Positions 34,879-44,398 are shown, counted from the stretch's first letter. The stretch: DNA of 64,000 bases from Ilyonectria destructans (GCA_020740775.1 JAHEWK010000005.1:496001-560000), one strand, 5' to 3'. Translations and numbers: made by a program. Notes: generated by a model not told the origin, from the sequence alone.

Positions 34879-37800
34879 TTACCCCCCTCCTCCAGAGTTG
34901 GCGTGTATCTCACGATGATTTTCGAAGTTGACTCTCTTCTTCTTCCGCTTTGTCCATTGTTTCCATGCATCCGTATGCCGTACAGCACTGAGATGCTCCC
35001 ACGTGGGTCTCGAATAGTCCACCCACTTCACGAGCACCTTCTTGTGCGTGCCTTCCTTCTTTTCATCGAGGATGCGTTCAACGAGGTACATCTCTTGACC
35101 GTCCACCAGCACTGGTGGGGCGCTCTCGTGATCGACCTGCTGTGATGGTAGCGGGTCGTCAGGGACGGGCCGGAGCAAATCCACATGGAATACCGGGTGT
35201 ATGCGTCCGGGCACGTCTAACTTGTAGGCGTGTGGGTTAATCTCCTCGACCACTTGGTATTTTGCATGTAGCCAGTCCAGCTTCTTACAAGGCCGTGACG
35301 TCTTGACGTTCTTCAGATTAAGGTATACCCAGTCTCCAGGCTTGTAGCGGGGCGAGGCAGTTCTGTGCCTGTTGGCTTGGGCTTGCTGTATCTCTTGGGC
35401 CATAGCTATTGCAGCTTGCGCAAACTCTGTGGCGTCCTGAAGTCTCTGGATGAAGTCTTCTGCCATAACCTCGCCCTCCCTCGCATCTTCTGCTCTTCGA
35501 TCCTCGACTAGCTGAATTGGCTCGTTGTGGTAGCCGTGCATGAAGAAGAACGGGCTTAGGCCGGTAGAGGCCGCGTCCCTCTCGTTGATTGTTGCCATGG
35601 CTATTGGTAGCAGGTCTAGCCAATTCTCTTGGAGATAGTTTGTCCATATTCGTAGGATCTTCTCAACCTCTTGGTTCATTCGCTCCGTCGCTCCATCCGT
35701 CTGTGGGTGGTACGCCGTCGATAGCCGCTGCTCGATCTGCAGCAGTTTGCAGAAGTGCTTCCACATGTCGCTGACAAACTGGGGCCCACGGTCACTGGTT
35801 ATGGCTGTTGGAATACCATGGACCGGGTAGTGCCGTTCGAAGAGTCTCTTAGCAACCGCTTCCGAGGAGATATCGCTCATGCCTTCGAGTTCGACGCCTT
35901 TGGTAAGCCGGTCTGTGACTACCATGCAGTTCGTCGCGCCATCCCGTCCCGATGGTGGGAGGTCCGTAATGAAGTCGATAGTGACCTCGCTCCATATTCG
36001 TTGCGGAATGGGTAATGGCTTCAGGAGCCCTCTCTTCGTGTCTCTCCAAATGGTGTTCCTTCCGCAGACCTCACAGTTACGCACGAATTGGCGTACTTCG
36101 CTAGCTGCGCCCGGCCAAAAGAAGCGTCTCGACAGAATAGAGTACGTAAGGTCTCTCCCCGGGTGCCCGGTAATGTGGGAGTCGTGTGTTGCTTGAATAA
36201 TCTTCGTGCGCAGCGGCTCAGAGTTGGGTATCCAGACACGATTCCGGAAGCATAGGAGACCTCTGTCATCCAGTGAGCATTCTGAGATACTCACAACCTT
36301 CTCCTTTTGCAACTGTGTCGGTAAGTTCTTCTCTCCATTCGCTACTAGCTTCGTGAGTTCCTGGTAGAGCTTGTCCTCTCGGCGTGCGGCGTCCCAAAGT
36401 TGCTGCAATTCCTGGTCCTCGAATAGCCTGATATCCTTTTCGAAATCAAACTCCAGGGCGCCCTCAGTGTTGGTGGAAACTGTCGAGATGCGTACCCTTC
36501 TAAGATGGTCGTCCTGAAAGAGCCTCATAATGCGTGCCTTGAGCCGCTCGTCCGAGTAGTCGGCTGGCATATCTTGGTCTCGTCGAGAGAGCGCGTCTGG
36601 CAGTCCAGCCTTCTTTCCGGGTCTCCATTCGAGTGTGAAATGGAACCTGGATAAGAACTCCGACCATCGTACTTGTCTTTCCGTTAATCTTCTCTCCGAA
36701 TAGAAGTATTTCAGATTCTGATGGTCCGTGAGGATCCTGAAATTCTTCACAGCACGCAGCTCTGGTTCCCATTGCTCCAGACACCTCACAATAGCAAGCA
36801 GTTCCTTGTCGTGAATAGCGTAATTGACCTCTGCTGGCGAGTGTTTCTTCGAGAAATAGGCGACAGGCCGTAATAGTCCGTCTTCGTCGTCTCGCTGGGA
36901 GAGGACACCCCCAGTGACAAATCCTGAAGAATCTGCCTCCACGATAGTCTCTCTCTCCGGGTGGAAATGAGCTAGAATAGGGGCCGTGATCAACAGGTCC
37001 TTAAGCTTCTCAAAGGCTTCTTCGCATAGGTCGTCCCAACGGAAGGGTACGTCCTTTTTCGTTAGCCGTATCAGCGGCTCTGCTATCTCTGAGAACTCAG
37101 GCATGAAAATCCTATAGAAGTTCGCGAAACCGATAAAGGCTCTAACGGCTTTTACGTTCGTTGGCGTAGTCCATTCCTTGACAGCCTTGACCTTCTCAGG
37201 ATCGACTCGGATCCCGTTCTCCGCCTCGATAATGAACCCGAGATATTTCACCGTCTTGACTTCGAATTCGCTCTTGCTGATGTCTAGCTGTAGCCCAGCA
37301 TCCATTAGGCGTTGGAGGACCCTGCCGACTTTGTCGCGGTGGTCTTGAATGCTTCCAGAAGAGAAGATCAACACGTCGTCGATGTATGCTGACACGAAAT
37401 CGTCTAGGTAGTCTTGGAGCACGCTGTTGATATACCGTTGAAAGGCTGCGGGTGCACCTGTCAGTCCAAATGGGACTACCAGCCATTCAAAAGATCCGTA
37501 GCGTGTTCTGAAGGCCGTCTTTTCTTCGTCTCCGGGGGCGACCCTGATCTTGTGGAATGCTGCTATAACATCTAGCTTCGTGAACCACTTTGCCTTTGCC
37601 ACAGTGCGTAGCGTTTCGTTGAGTAAGGGCAGCGGATAGCGGTCCTTCTTGGTGATGTTGTTCAGTCCTCGGTAATCCACACAAAAGCGAACGCCTCCAC
37701 CAGGCTTTTTCACCATGAGAACCGGTGCCGCCGCGGGTGAACTGCTAACTCTGATAAACTCCTTGTCGAGAAGCTCTGTAAGTGTCTTCCGCAGTACCAA

Positions 37801-38568
37801 TAGCTCTTCGCGAGACATGCCATAAAGCGGACCCCAGGGTAGGGGTTTCTCGCGGCCGTGTTCGTCTCGTAGGACTTCGATCTTCAGGTCAACGCCTGGC
37901 CTGTGGGGAGGTAACTGGTTGGCCAGTTGTCGAGAGAAGGCTTGTAACCACTTGTGGTAGTGTGGTGGCAACTTCTCCACTGGGTCGATCTTTGGTTTCG
38001 GTCTCAAGGCTTTGTCGATGTCCGCCATCGTGACGGCATAAACTCCAACGCCGCCTGTACGTCTGTTGCGGCGCACGTCGCCTAGAAAGGCAGCGGCCAT
38101 CACCTTCGAGACCTCTAGTCGAGGGGGCCGATAGCGTTGTCGGTCTTGTACTTGAGCTCCACTGGTTCCGATCTCCAAGTATCCTTCCTTCGCATGAATG
38201 TGAACATCTTGATCTTCCATCCATCGTTTGCCTAGAATCATATCCCAGTTAAGGTCGTCAATGACGTACATAAATACACGGCGCTGTTGGTGTCCGTCTA
38301 GGTCGATCGATAAGTAAGTGATCTTGTCGATCTTAACCTCCTTGCCGTCTCCTGCTGCATTCTCGAGGATGCGAGGTTGAACAGGTATATGTGGCAGCTG
38401 AAGAGATTGGAAGGTCCGTTTGCTAACCGCGCCGTAGCAGAGGCAACCATAGTCGACGAGGGATGGTACGAAGTCCGTTCCATTCACCCTAACGTCTGCT
38501 ATGAATGGATCTCCATCCATTCTCTTTTTACCGGTTGTCTCCCATTCTCTCACAGCCGCCGCGTGTTC
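34879..38568 (-). CDS. pol: Chromovirus Pol (PR-RT-RH-IN-chromodomain)
   Basis: An open frame of 1229 codons follows directly after the gag TAG in the same frame; its first ATG is at 38520. Residues are numbered from 38553. The protease core reads LVDYGCLCYG (~33), so the usual D-S/T-G is D-Y-G. The RT box is YIDD at 390-393. RNase H starts with IVEADSSG. The integrase has an HHCC finger (near 785-830) and catalytic D~858, D~918, E~953, a D,D-35-E pattern. The chromodomain (~1154-1205, with VLVKWVDYSRPTWEHL) would guide integration to chromatin marks. Synthesis by UAG read-through is inferred. Confidence 0.9.
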   Translation of the reverse strand, partial: EHAAAVREWETTGKKRMDGDPFIADVRVNGTDFVPSLVDYGCLCYGAVSKRTFQSLQLPHIPVQPRILENAAGDGKEVKIDKITYLSIDLDGHQQRRVFMYVIDDLNWDMILGKRWMEDQDVHIHAKEGYLEIGTSGAQVQDRQRYRPPRLEVSKVMAAAFLGDVRRNRRTGGVGVYAVTMADIDKALRPKPKIDPVEKLPPHYHKWLQAFSRQLANQLPPHRPGVDLKIEVLRDEHGREKPLPWGPLYGMSREELLVLRKTLTELLDKEFIRVSSSPAAAPVLMVKKPGGGVRFCVDYRGLNNITKKDRYPLPLLNETLRTVAKAKWFTKLDVIAAFHKIRVAPGDEEKTAFRTRYGSFEWLVVPFGLTGAPAAFQRYINSVLQDYLDDFVSAYIDDVLIFSSGSIQDHRDKVGRVLQRLMDAGLQLDISKSEFEVKTVKYLGFIIEAENGIRVDPEKVKAVKEWTTPTNVKAVRAFIGFANFYRIFMPEFSEIAEPLIRLTKKDVPFRWDDLCEEAFEKLKDLLITAPILAHFHPERETIVEADSSGFVTGGVLSQRDDEDGLLRPVAYFSKKHSPAEVNYAIHDKELLAIVRCLEQWEPELRAVKNFRILTDHQNLKYFYSERRLTERQVRWSEFLSRFHFTLEWRPGKKAGLPDALSRRDQDMPADYSDERLKARIMRLFQDDHLRRVRISTVSTNTEGALEFDFEKDIRLFEDQELQQLWDAARREDKLYQELTKLVANGEKNLPTQLQKEKVVSISECSLDDRGLLCFRNRVWIPNSEPLRTKIIQATHDSHITGHPGRDLTYSILSRRFFWPGAASEVRQFVRNCEVCGRNTIWRDTKRGLLKPLPIPQRIWSEVTIDFITDLPPSGRDGATNCMVVTDRLTKGVELEGMSDISSEAVAKRLFERHYPVHGIPTAITSDRGPQFVSDMWKHFCKLLQIEQRLSTAYHPQTDGATERMNQEVEKILRIWTNYLQENWLDLLPIAMATINERDAASTGLSPFFFMHGYHNEPIQLVEDRRAEDAREGEVMAEDFIQRLQDATEFAQAAIAMAQEIQQAQANRHRTASPRYKPGDWVYLNLKNVKTSRPCKKLDWLHAKYQVVEEINPHAYKLDVPGRIHPVFHVDLLRPVPDDPLPSQQVDHESAPPVLVDGQEMYLVERILDEKKEGTHKKVLVKWVDYSRPTWEHLSAVRHTDAWKQWTKRKKKRVNFENHREIHANSGGGG
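34882..34893 (-). other. Polypurine tract
   Basis: In element sense GGAGGAGGGGGG precedes TAA and the 3' LTR. It is also translated as the Gly-rich end of pol. This is the plus-strand primer for reverse transcription. Confidence 0.8.
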
Positions 38569-39888
38569 CTAGTCTGAATCTCCGTCGCTCTGGAGAGTGG
38601 CATCTTCGCCTTCTTCAACGATCGCGGCGTTGGTAACCGAGGGGCGCGAGGGGGCTGCGGCGTTGACTTGAGTGCGTCTGGTTACGCTCCCGGGCCGAAT
38701 AGGTGCGGCTAATGGACAGCGTTCGATTCTGCAGTTATCTCTTCCGCAACGGAGACAACGTCCTTCGCGGTAGCGTGCATCCATTTCATCCTGATCGACC
38801 CACTTGGCACGCTTACCGAGCAAAGCCTGATCCTCTGGTCGCCTGGACTGGTAGCCATTCGTGTTCTTGCCGCCGCGGGTGCGCCCAGCGTTTACTTGAG
38901 TGGATGCTTGTGGGGTTGGCTCCCATTCCATCATGTCCTCTCTTCTGACCTCAGCCTGCTGGACATGCTGTTGCTGAGATCTCTGGCTGCTCTGACTACC
39001 GTGGTTGTCCAAGCCCCTCGTGTTGCCGCGAGGTTTCTTCCACTGGCCTAACAGTTCCATCTGGCTGCTAAGCGAGTCGCACCTCTTTGCCAGCCCAACG
39101 TAGGTGCTAATCGCGACGGAATCAGAGCCTATAAGAGCGGCCTTCATTCTGTCGTTTAGTGCCTCCTGGAGGTAAGAAATCTTGCTGTCATCTGGCCAAT
39201 ATTCGGCATTGGCGTTGGCGATCTCTTTCTCGAAACGAGGGTAGAACGAAGTAAAGGGTTCGTTTTCTCCTTGCTTAATCGAGTGCAGGTTGCGAGTAGC
39301 TCTCTGTTTACGATCCTTCTCTCCGTACAACAGTTCAAGGCGGTTGAGCAGTTCAGCCACATTAAACGTCCTCTTCTCAATTTGCATCTCCACAAAGGTG
39401 GTCACATTGTCTTTAGCCTTGCCTTCCAGGCTCATAAAGACATACATAAAGTGGCCCTCTGCGTCTCCGAGGGCTTCGCCGTCGACTCGTAGCTTCCCTT
39501 CGGTCTCCAACTTCCAGCTACGCCACTGGGACTTGTCACCACTGTACTTCGGGACATCTCGCAGCTTGGGGCGCTTGGTCGGGTGAGGACTGTAAGTGAT
39601 AACCGTATTGGCGGGATCGGCGGTGATAGAAGGGTTGGTAGTAGTGTTGGGAGTGACAGGAACAGCGGTTGTCTTATTGTCTTCTGGCGCCAGCGTGGGC
39701 GCTGGTGTGGGCTGTATAGACTGGATGGACGTTTCCAGTGCTAACAGCTTCAATTTCGTTTCCTCATTTGCCTCTCTTAGGGCCATATTCTCGGACCGCA
39801 TAAGCCTGACTTCGCTCAAGAGTTGCTCGAGTACGCTAGCCGACTGGCTAGTGGTTTCCCCCTGAGTCATGCCGTCTGAGTGGTCCAT
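38569..39888 (-). CDS. gag: Chromovirus Gag
   Basis: Encodes 439 aa. An N-terminal coiled-coil stretch (VLEQLLSEVRLMRSENMALR) is followed by a Pro/Thr-rich linker and a capsid-like helical domain of the retrotransposon-gag type (KYSGDKSQWRSWKLETEGKL). A single knuckle, CLRCGRDNCRIERC, lies near residue 390. It has the CX2CX4(H)X4C spacing, but the histidine position holds cysteine. The frame ends in TAG and continues open into pol without a shift. The protein would package element RNA into virus-like particles. Confidence 0.88.
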   Translation of the reverse strand: MDHSDGMTQGETTSQSASVLEQLLSEVRLMRSENMALREANEETKLKLLALETSIQSIQPTPAPTLAPEDNKTTAVPVTPNTTTNPSITADPANTVITYSPHPTKRPKLRDVPKYSGDKSQWRSWKLETEGKLRVDGEALGDAEGHFMYVFMSLEGKAKDNVTTFVEMQIEKRTFNVAELLNRLELLYGEKDRKQRATRNLHSIKQGENEPFTSFYPRFEKEIANANAEYWPDDSKISYLQEALNDRMKAALIGSDSVAISTYVGLAKRCDSLSSQMELLGQWKKPRGNTRGLDNHGSQSSQRSQQQHVQQAEVRREDMMEWEPTPQASTQVNAGRTRGGKNTNGYQSRRPEDQALLGKRAKWVDQDEMDARYREGRCLRCGRDNCRIERCPLAAPIRPGSVTRRTQVNAAAPSRPSVTNAAIVEEGEDATLQSDGDSD

Positions 39889-40049
39889 TATTCTTCTTCG
39901 CTTGTGGCTTCTGGTGCTTCTAACTTCTTAACTCCGGGTGCTTCGGGTGCTTCGGGTGCTTTGGGTGCTTCGGGTGCTTCGGCTGACTTTTTGACTTCTG
40001 GACTCGGGATGAGTCGTTGACTTCTGGACTTCAGCAGATTTCTGAAGTG
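39889..40049 (-). other. Element leader with 10-bp tandem repeats
   Basis: The 5' leader between the priming site and gag holds about five tandem GGGTGCTTCG-type units (39936-39983 on the plus strand) and a repeated TTGACTTCTGGACT (about 40001 and 40017). These may form RNA structure for packaging or priming, or be replication-slippage products. Confidence 0.6.
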
Positions 40050-40061
40050 ATCTTGAAAGTA
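40050..40061 (-). other. Self-priming primer-binding site
   Basis: In element sense this 12-mer (TACTTTCAAGAT) follows the 5' LTR with no gap. It is the exact reverse complement of the 12-mer at 40112-40123 inside the LTR. It does not begin with TGG, as a tRNA-primed site would. The Tf1/sushi group primes reverse transcription with its own folded 5' RNA end in this way. Confidence 0.7.
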
Positions 40062-40277
40062 TGTGAAAGGCCTCTAGTGAGTTGATTCAACTAACTAGTC
40101 CCTATGCTGTTTACTTTCAAGATGAAGAAAGGAAAGACTCTAAATACAAACTGGGTGCGTGAAGACGCGTTATATCTTCTTTAATATAGAAGATTCGAGA
40201 ATCAACTCGATGGCGCTGTGGAGAAGAATTCGGGCTTGGCGGCAGAGCCGCCAGCCAAGTGGGCCTGACCCGTTACA
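40062..40277 (-). repeat. 5' LTR of the chromovirus (216 bp)
   Basis: On the plus strand it reads TGTGAAAGG...CCCGTTACA; in element sense it starts TGTAACGGG and ends CCTTTCACA. A 12-nt block at 40112-40123 is complementary to the site next to the LTR, placing a likely RNA start at about 40123. AT-rich sequence (TATATTAAAG in element sense, near 40175) about 50 bp upstream could be the TATA element. Confidence 0.9.
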
Positions 40278-40282
40278 CATGC
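40278..40282. repeat. Target-site duplication, right copy
   Basis: CATGC directly follows the right LTR. It continues into the downstream NLR coding sequence, so one copy of the pentamer must be removed to recover the original frame. Confidence 0.92.
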
Positions 40283-42138
40283 AACGAACTGTCGAAAACG
40301 CTGCGTTCTCTCCTTTCTCACTCCAAGATATATACGAGAACTTTCATTATCATCGATGCCGTAGATGAATGTTCAAAATCAGTTGGATGCCAAAAAAAAC
40401 TCTTATCAGAAGTCTTCAGGTTGCGAAAAGAGACTGGAACGAATTTATTTGCGACATCCCGGTTCAGCGATGAGATTGCAGAGCGCTTCGATGGGGCCCA
40501 GTGTATGAAGATTCATGCAACCAAAGGAGATTTGGCAACATATCTCAATGAGCAAATGAACCAACAGCCAGATGTTTTTGACAGGGATATCCGGGATGTT
40601 GCAGTTTCGAAAATAGTTGGAGCAGCTGATGGAATGTAAGTTATGCAACCCGATCCGTGGTCGAACAAAGCTCACTATGGAATGTCAGGTTTCTACTGGC
40701 ACAACTGCATATGAACACACTAATCGGCCTGCCCACGAAAGGAGATGTGAAGAACGTCTTACGCAGTCTGGCTAAGGGACAGGATGGATTGGATGAAACA
40801 TACGAATTGGCGATGCAAAGGATTGAGAGCCAGGGTGTCGGCTATCGAGAGCTCGCCAAAAAGATTCTGGCATGGATCGTTCAGGCCCAAAGGCCGCTTT
40901 CTACTCTCGAACTCCGACACGCCCTCGCGGTCAGACCGTCCACGAAGAGGCTGGACCATGATTTCATCCCAGCCGTCGGAATCCTACAGTCTGTGTGCAC
41001 TGGCTTGGTTACGATCGATGAAGAAAGCGAAGTCATCCGCTTGGTGCACTACACAACACAAGAATACTTCGAGAGAACTTGGATAGCATGGTTCCCGGAT
41101 GCACACAAAGACATGACAATAGTCTGCGTAACTTACCTCTCCTTTGACATCTTCGGGAGCGGGGTGTGCCAAACGGACGATGAGCTTAGGAGAAGGTACC
41201 AGGAATATCCGTTCTTTGACTATGCCGCACTGTGTTGGGCAAATCATGCCGGCAAACTTTTGAATTTACCACGGGAAGTGGTAGATTTTCTAGAGTGCGA
41301 GACGAAGGTACAGGCGTCTGGCCAAGCAATAACGGAAAGTAAATATGCGTGGCGCTGGCACTTACTTCCAAGTAAAATAACAGGATTGCATTTGGCGGCC
41401 TACTTCGGTGTGGAAAAAGCAGTCGAGCCTCTATTACGTACGCAGACTCTAAAGTTGGACAGTTGTGGCCGGACGCCACTGTTCCATGCGGTTGCAAACG
41501 AGCATAGGGAAATGGTTGAGTTGCTACTTGCCAACGGTGACGCAAACGTCAAGAACAGTGACGGTTGGACACCGCTGGGTTGGGCAGCTGAGAACGGACA
41601 CGAGGTGGTTGTTCAATTGCTACTTGCTAAAGATGGTGTTGACGTAAACTTCAAGGAGAGTGGTGATGGGATGACACCACTATTATATGCAGCCAAGAAC
41701 GGGCACGTGGCGATTGTCCAACTGCTGCTTGCCAAAGATGAGCTTGACGTTAATATTGAAGATCCAGAGGGTACGACAGCGCTGTTATATGCTACCAAAG
41801 AAGAGAAAGAGGCTGTGGTCCAATTACTGCTTGGCAAACATGGTGTCGATGTGAATGCCGCGGACAAAGGAGGTTCCACACCGCTGATATGGGCGATCCA
41901 ATTCAGGCACAGGGCAATTTACCAGCTACTGCTTCTCCACGGCGGCGTCGATGTCAACACCAAGAGCCAATTCGACGTCTATTACAACGAGCGGGAAAAC
42001 GGTTGGACGGCGCTGTTTTTCGCCGTTTTAAACGGGGATGAGGTGGCTGTCCAGCTGCTGCTCGCAATAGACGGAGTTGACGTCAACGCCAAGTCCAGCC
42101 AAGGCTCGACGCCGCTCTCGTGTGCAGCTTCACAAGAC

Positions 42139-42444
42139 AACAAGGAGATTGTCCAGTGGCTGCTTGCAAAAGATGGGGTGGATATCAACATCAGGGATAA
42201 CGAAGGTTGGACGCCGCTCTTATATGCAGTCTCAAATTGCAACAAGGAGATTGTCCAGTTGCTACTTGCAAAAGACGGGGTGGATATTAACGCCAAGGAC
42301 GACGATAGTTGGACGCCGCTCTTCTATGCAGTCTCAAATGGCAACAAGGAGATTGTCCAGTTGCTACTTGCAAAAGACGGGGTGGATATCAACGCTAAAG
42401 ACGACGAGGGTTGGAGTCCGCTATTGTGGGCAGCACACTACGGG
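42139..42444 (+). repeat. 102-bp near-identical ankyrin coding units
   Basis: Three consecutive units begin AACAAGGAGATTGTCCAG at 42139, 42241 and 42343, a period of exactly 102 bp (34 codons). They stay nearly identical at DNA level, including third positions. This suggests recent duplication or gene conversion within the repeat array. Confidence 0.85.
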
Positions 42445-42588
42445 GACATGGTGGTAACTCGGCTTTTACTCTCCAAAGATGGGATCGATGTTGAAGCCGA
42501 GGACAATGACGGCAAAACACCGCTATCACATGCGGTCATGGGAAATCACGAGGAGATAGTCAAGCTGCTGAAGCCTCGGCCTATCTGA

Positions 42589-42799
42589 GGGTTTAGATTG
42601 AGGTTGGATTAAATACCGATGGCTATCTTGGTGGTCGGGCAACTCCTCTTTAGCCAACTGTTTGGGTCGTAGAATGTGCGTCAGTTCTAATTGACAACAA
42701 AGTTCAGACCCAGCTATGGTGGGGCTATGAAAGGAGGGGAAAAGAGGCATGGGAAAGACAAAAAAGGGGCTGGACTTCCTTCTTAGTTGGCCGGGCTAG
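42589..42799. other. 3' flank of the NLR gene
   Basis: A short untranslated flank. No polyadenylation element or other gene was recognised. Confidence 0.4.
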
Positions 42800-43740
42800 G
42801 TTGATGTGGTGTATTGATACTGGCAACTGGCGTGTTGAGCAATCCTGGTCGGGGAATTCGGTCTTTTCCATCCGTGGAATGTATTCTGCAAAGTTGCTGC
42901 TGGCAGGTTGCCGGTTAAGTTCAACGGCGTTTGGCGGTAGTCGTATCTTTATTTGGCTTTCGGCAGTAGAAGATGTGTGTGGGTATTTTCCTTCCGTCGT
43001 ATTAGCAGATCATTGGAATTGATATAGTTAAACCTCTTATGGAGGCTGAAAAGACTTTGTGCTGCGAACGGGCTGCCAGCATGTGCCACATGTGCTTTTG
43101 CAGGATCGAGAGCTCACTAGGGCATTTGGTCTTACTATCAAGCCACAAGAGGCCGATATCTCGTTGAATCCTTGTCTCCCCCCCAGGTCTAGAAGGCCGT
43201 ACCTCACCAGGCCCTAGCTTTTATTATCGTATAGGCGAAGTAGGCTGAGCCTCCAGTAGGTCAGGGGGGATGCAACCGTACCATTTCTTTCGATGCCCTG
43301 ATGCTCTAGGTATTCGCCTCCTTCGACTTTGCCTTCGGGTCTAATAATGAATTGGAACCGCAGGGAGAGTGCTTACGAGCTGGCCGCTAGCCTGTCTAGT
43401 AGGACAGCTATTGTTGGTGGGTTATCAAGGCAGGTGTGTGTTGCTGTATTGTTATCTATTATAGTGGCCTCGATTAGACCGGCTACGGCGCCTACAGTCT
43501 CGATGTTAAGGACCTCGGCTAGGACAAGCTGGCCAGAGCCTTCTTTCACAAGCCGACTATAGCTGTACATAGCGTGCCTGCCTGGTAATACCATTGTGTT
43601 GTCGTTGTACATCTGCAAAAGCGATAATGTCTTCAGCTGTGAGTCACTCAGCCTCAGCCTGTGACTGGCGCTAGGTTTATAATTAAGCAGTAGCTTTTTC
43701 ATTTGGGGTCATAGCTAGTAGTATAGCTGAAAGCCTTGGA
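42800..43740 (-). mobile_element. Decayed Tad-like LINE fragment
   Basis: Read on the minus strand, pieces of an ORF2 C-terminus remain in shifting frames. An RNase H-like stretch occurs at 43373-43500 (AEVLNIETVGAVAGL and HTCLDNPPTIAVLLDRL). Further down are HMLAARSQHK and a KIPTHIFYCRKPN finger remnant, with stops between. The order matches the RNase H and zinc-finger end of Tad-type elements. No full frame survives. Confidence 0.55.
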
Positions 43741-44398
43741 GACAAGAGGGTTCGTTTATTTGCTGACATGTCTGAGGCCATCCCTTCAACCTGACATGGG
43801 ACGGTGGGCAATACTCGTTCATTCTCAGCTTCTTCACTTTGATCGCTCCGAACTAGTTGTATGCTCACTACAATCTCTTGTGGGGGTTAGACGGCACGCC
43901 AATAAGCCTCGCTCAAAAGATATCCAATATCACGCGTCAATCACACCGCTTATTCTGCCTGTCAGCTGAACTGCATTTTCGGCCACCCTACTGCAGCATA
44001 TTACAATGTGAGCGGGGTGGGCTGTGCACGTTTGAAGAAGCTGGTAGGCTAAGCGCCATCGGTAATGCAACATGACTGCAATTTCCATGCCCATGTAGCC
44101 CGGTCATGTAATGCAACGCAACAGAGTTAGTAGACACAGTTACGCGCGGGGGGCAAGGCACACTCTTGAGCCGTCCACATAAACGTCACTCATCCGTACC
44201 TCAATGTGATTAGCATGCATGGGATGCCCAAAAGAGATATCCTCGCTTCAGCCGCACGAGGCTGGCGGCAAGCATCAGCCAAGTTAAAATGCCCTTTATC
44301 TGGGTGCCGAGCTTTCGAGTTTGATCATCCATTATCTCTACAATTACCCTTCTCCGTGCTCTTATCGAACCCCTCTCTTCAGAAAAACGTTGTCAAAG
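43741..44398. other. Intergenic region
   Basis: This 658-bp stretch leads to the PNP pseudogene. Short frames only; no feature was recognised. Confidence 0.45.

Larger units (their letters stand above)
34663..40277 (-). mobile_element. Complete Ty3/gypsy chromovirus, 5615 bp
   Basis: Two 216-bp LTRs flank an internal region read on the minus strand. Order is leader, gag (38569-39888), pol (34879-38568), with pol ordered protease, reverse transcriptase, RNase H, integrase and a C-terminal chromodomain, which defines chromoviruses. The two LTRs read the same base for base in my comparison, and CATGC is duplicated at both borders. The element therefore inserted very recently. Both long frames are open. 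Its transcription runs antisense to the host NLR gene. Confidence 0.93.
33031..42588 (+). pseudogene. PNP-NACHT-ankyrin NLR-like gene, split by a retroelement
   Basis: Coding blocks are 33031-34135, 34190-34662, 40283-40635 and 40689-42588. Ignoring the inserted element they total 1277 codons in one frame, including the stop. The N-terminal PNP/UDP-phosphorylase-like domain (residues ~45-350) has GVGGGAPS and FEREAAGLMNHFP. The P-loop GIPGAGKT is at residues ~444-451 and Walker B IIIDAVDEC near 548-556. Twelve ankyrin repeats fill the C-terminus. The architecture is that of fungal NLRs, candidates for nonself recognition and regulated cell death. The element lies after codon 526, between Walker A and Walker B. 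In the present allele the frame ends at a TGA (34684-34686) inside the LTR, leaving PNP plus P-loop only. Confidence 0.85.

Noticed and set aside
37196..37684. Secondary ORFs inside the pol region
   Set aside because: Out-of-frame shadows of pol; the long frame explains the region.
41613..42296. Antisense ORFs across the ankyrin repeats
   Set aside because: They are repetitive Ser/Thr-rich shadows of the 34-residue repeat.
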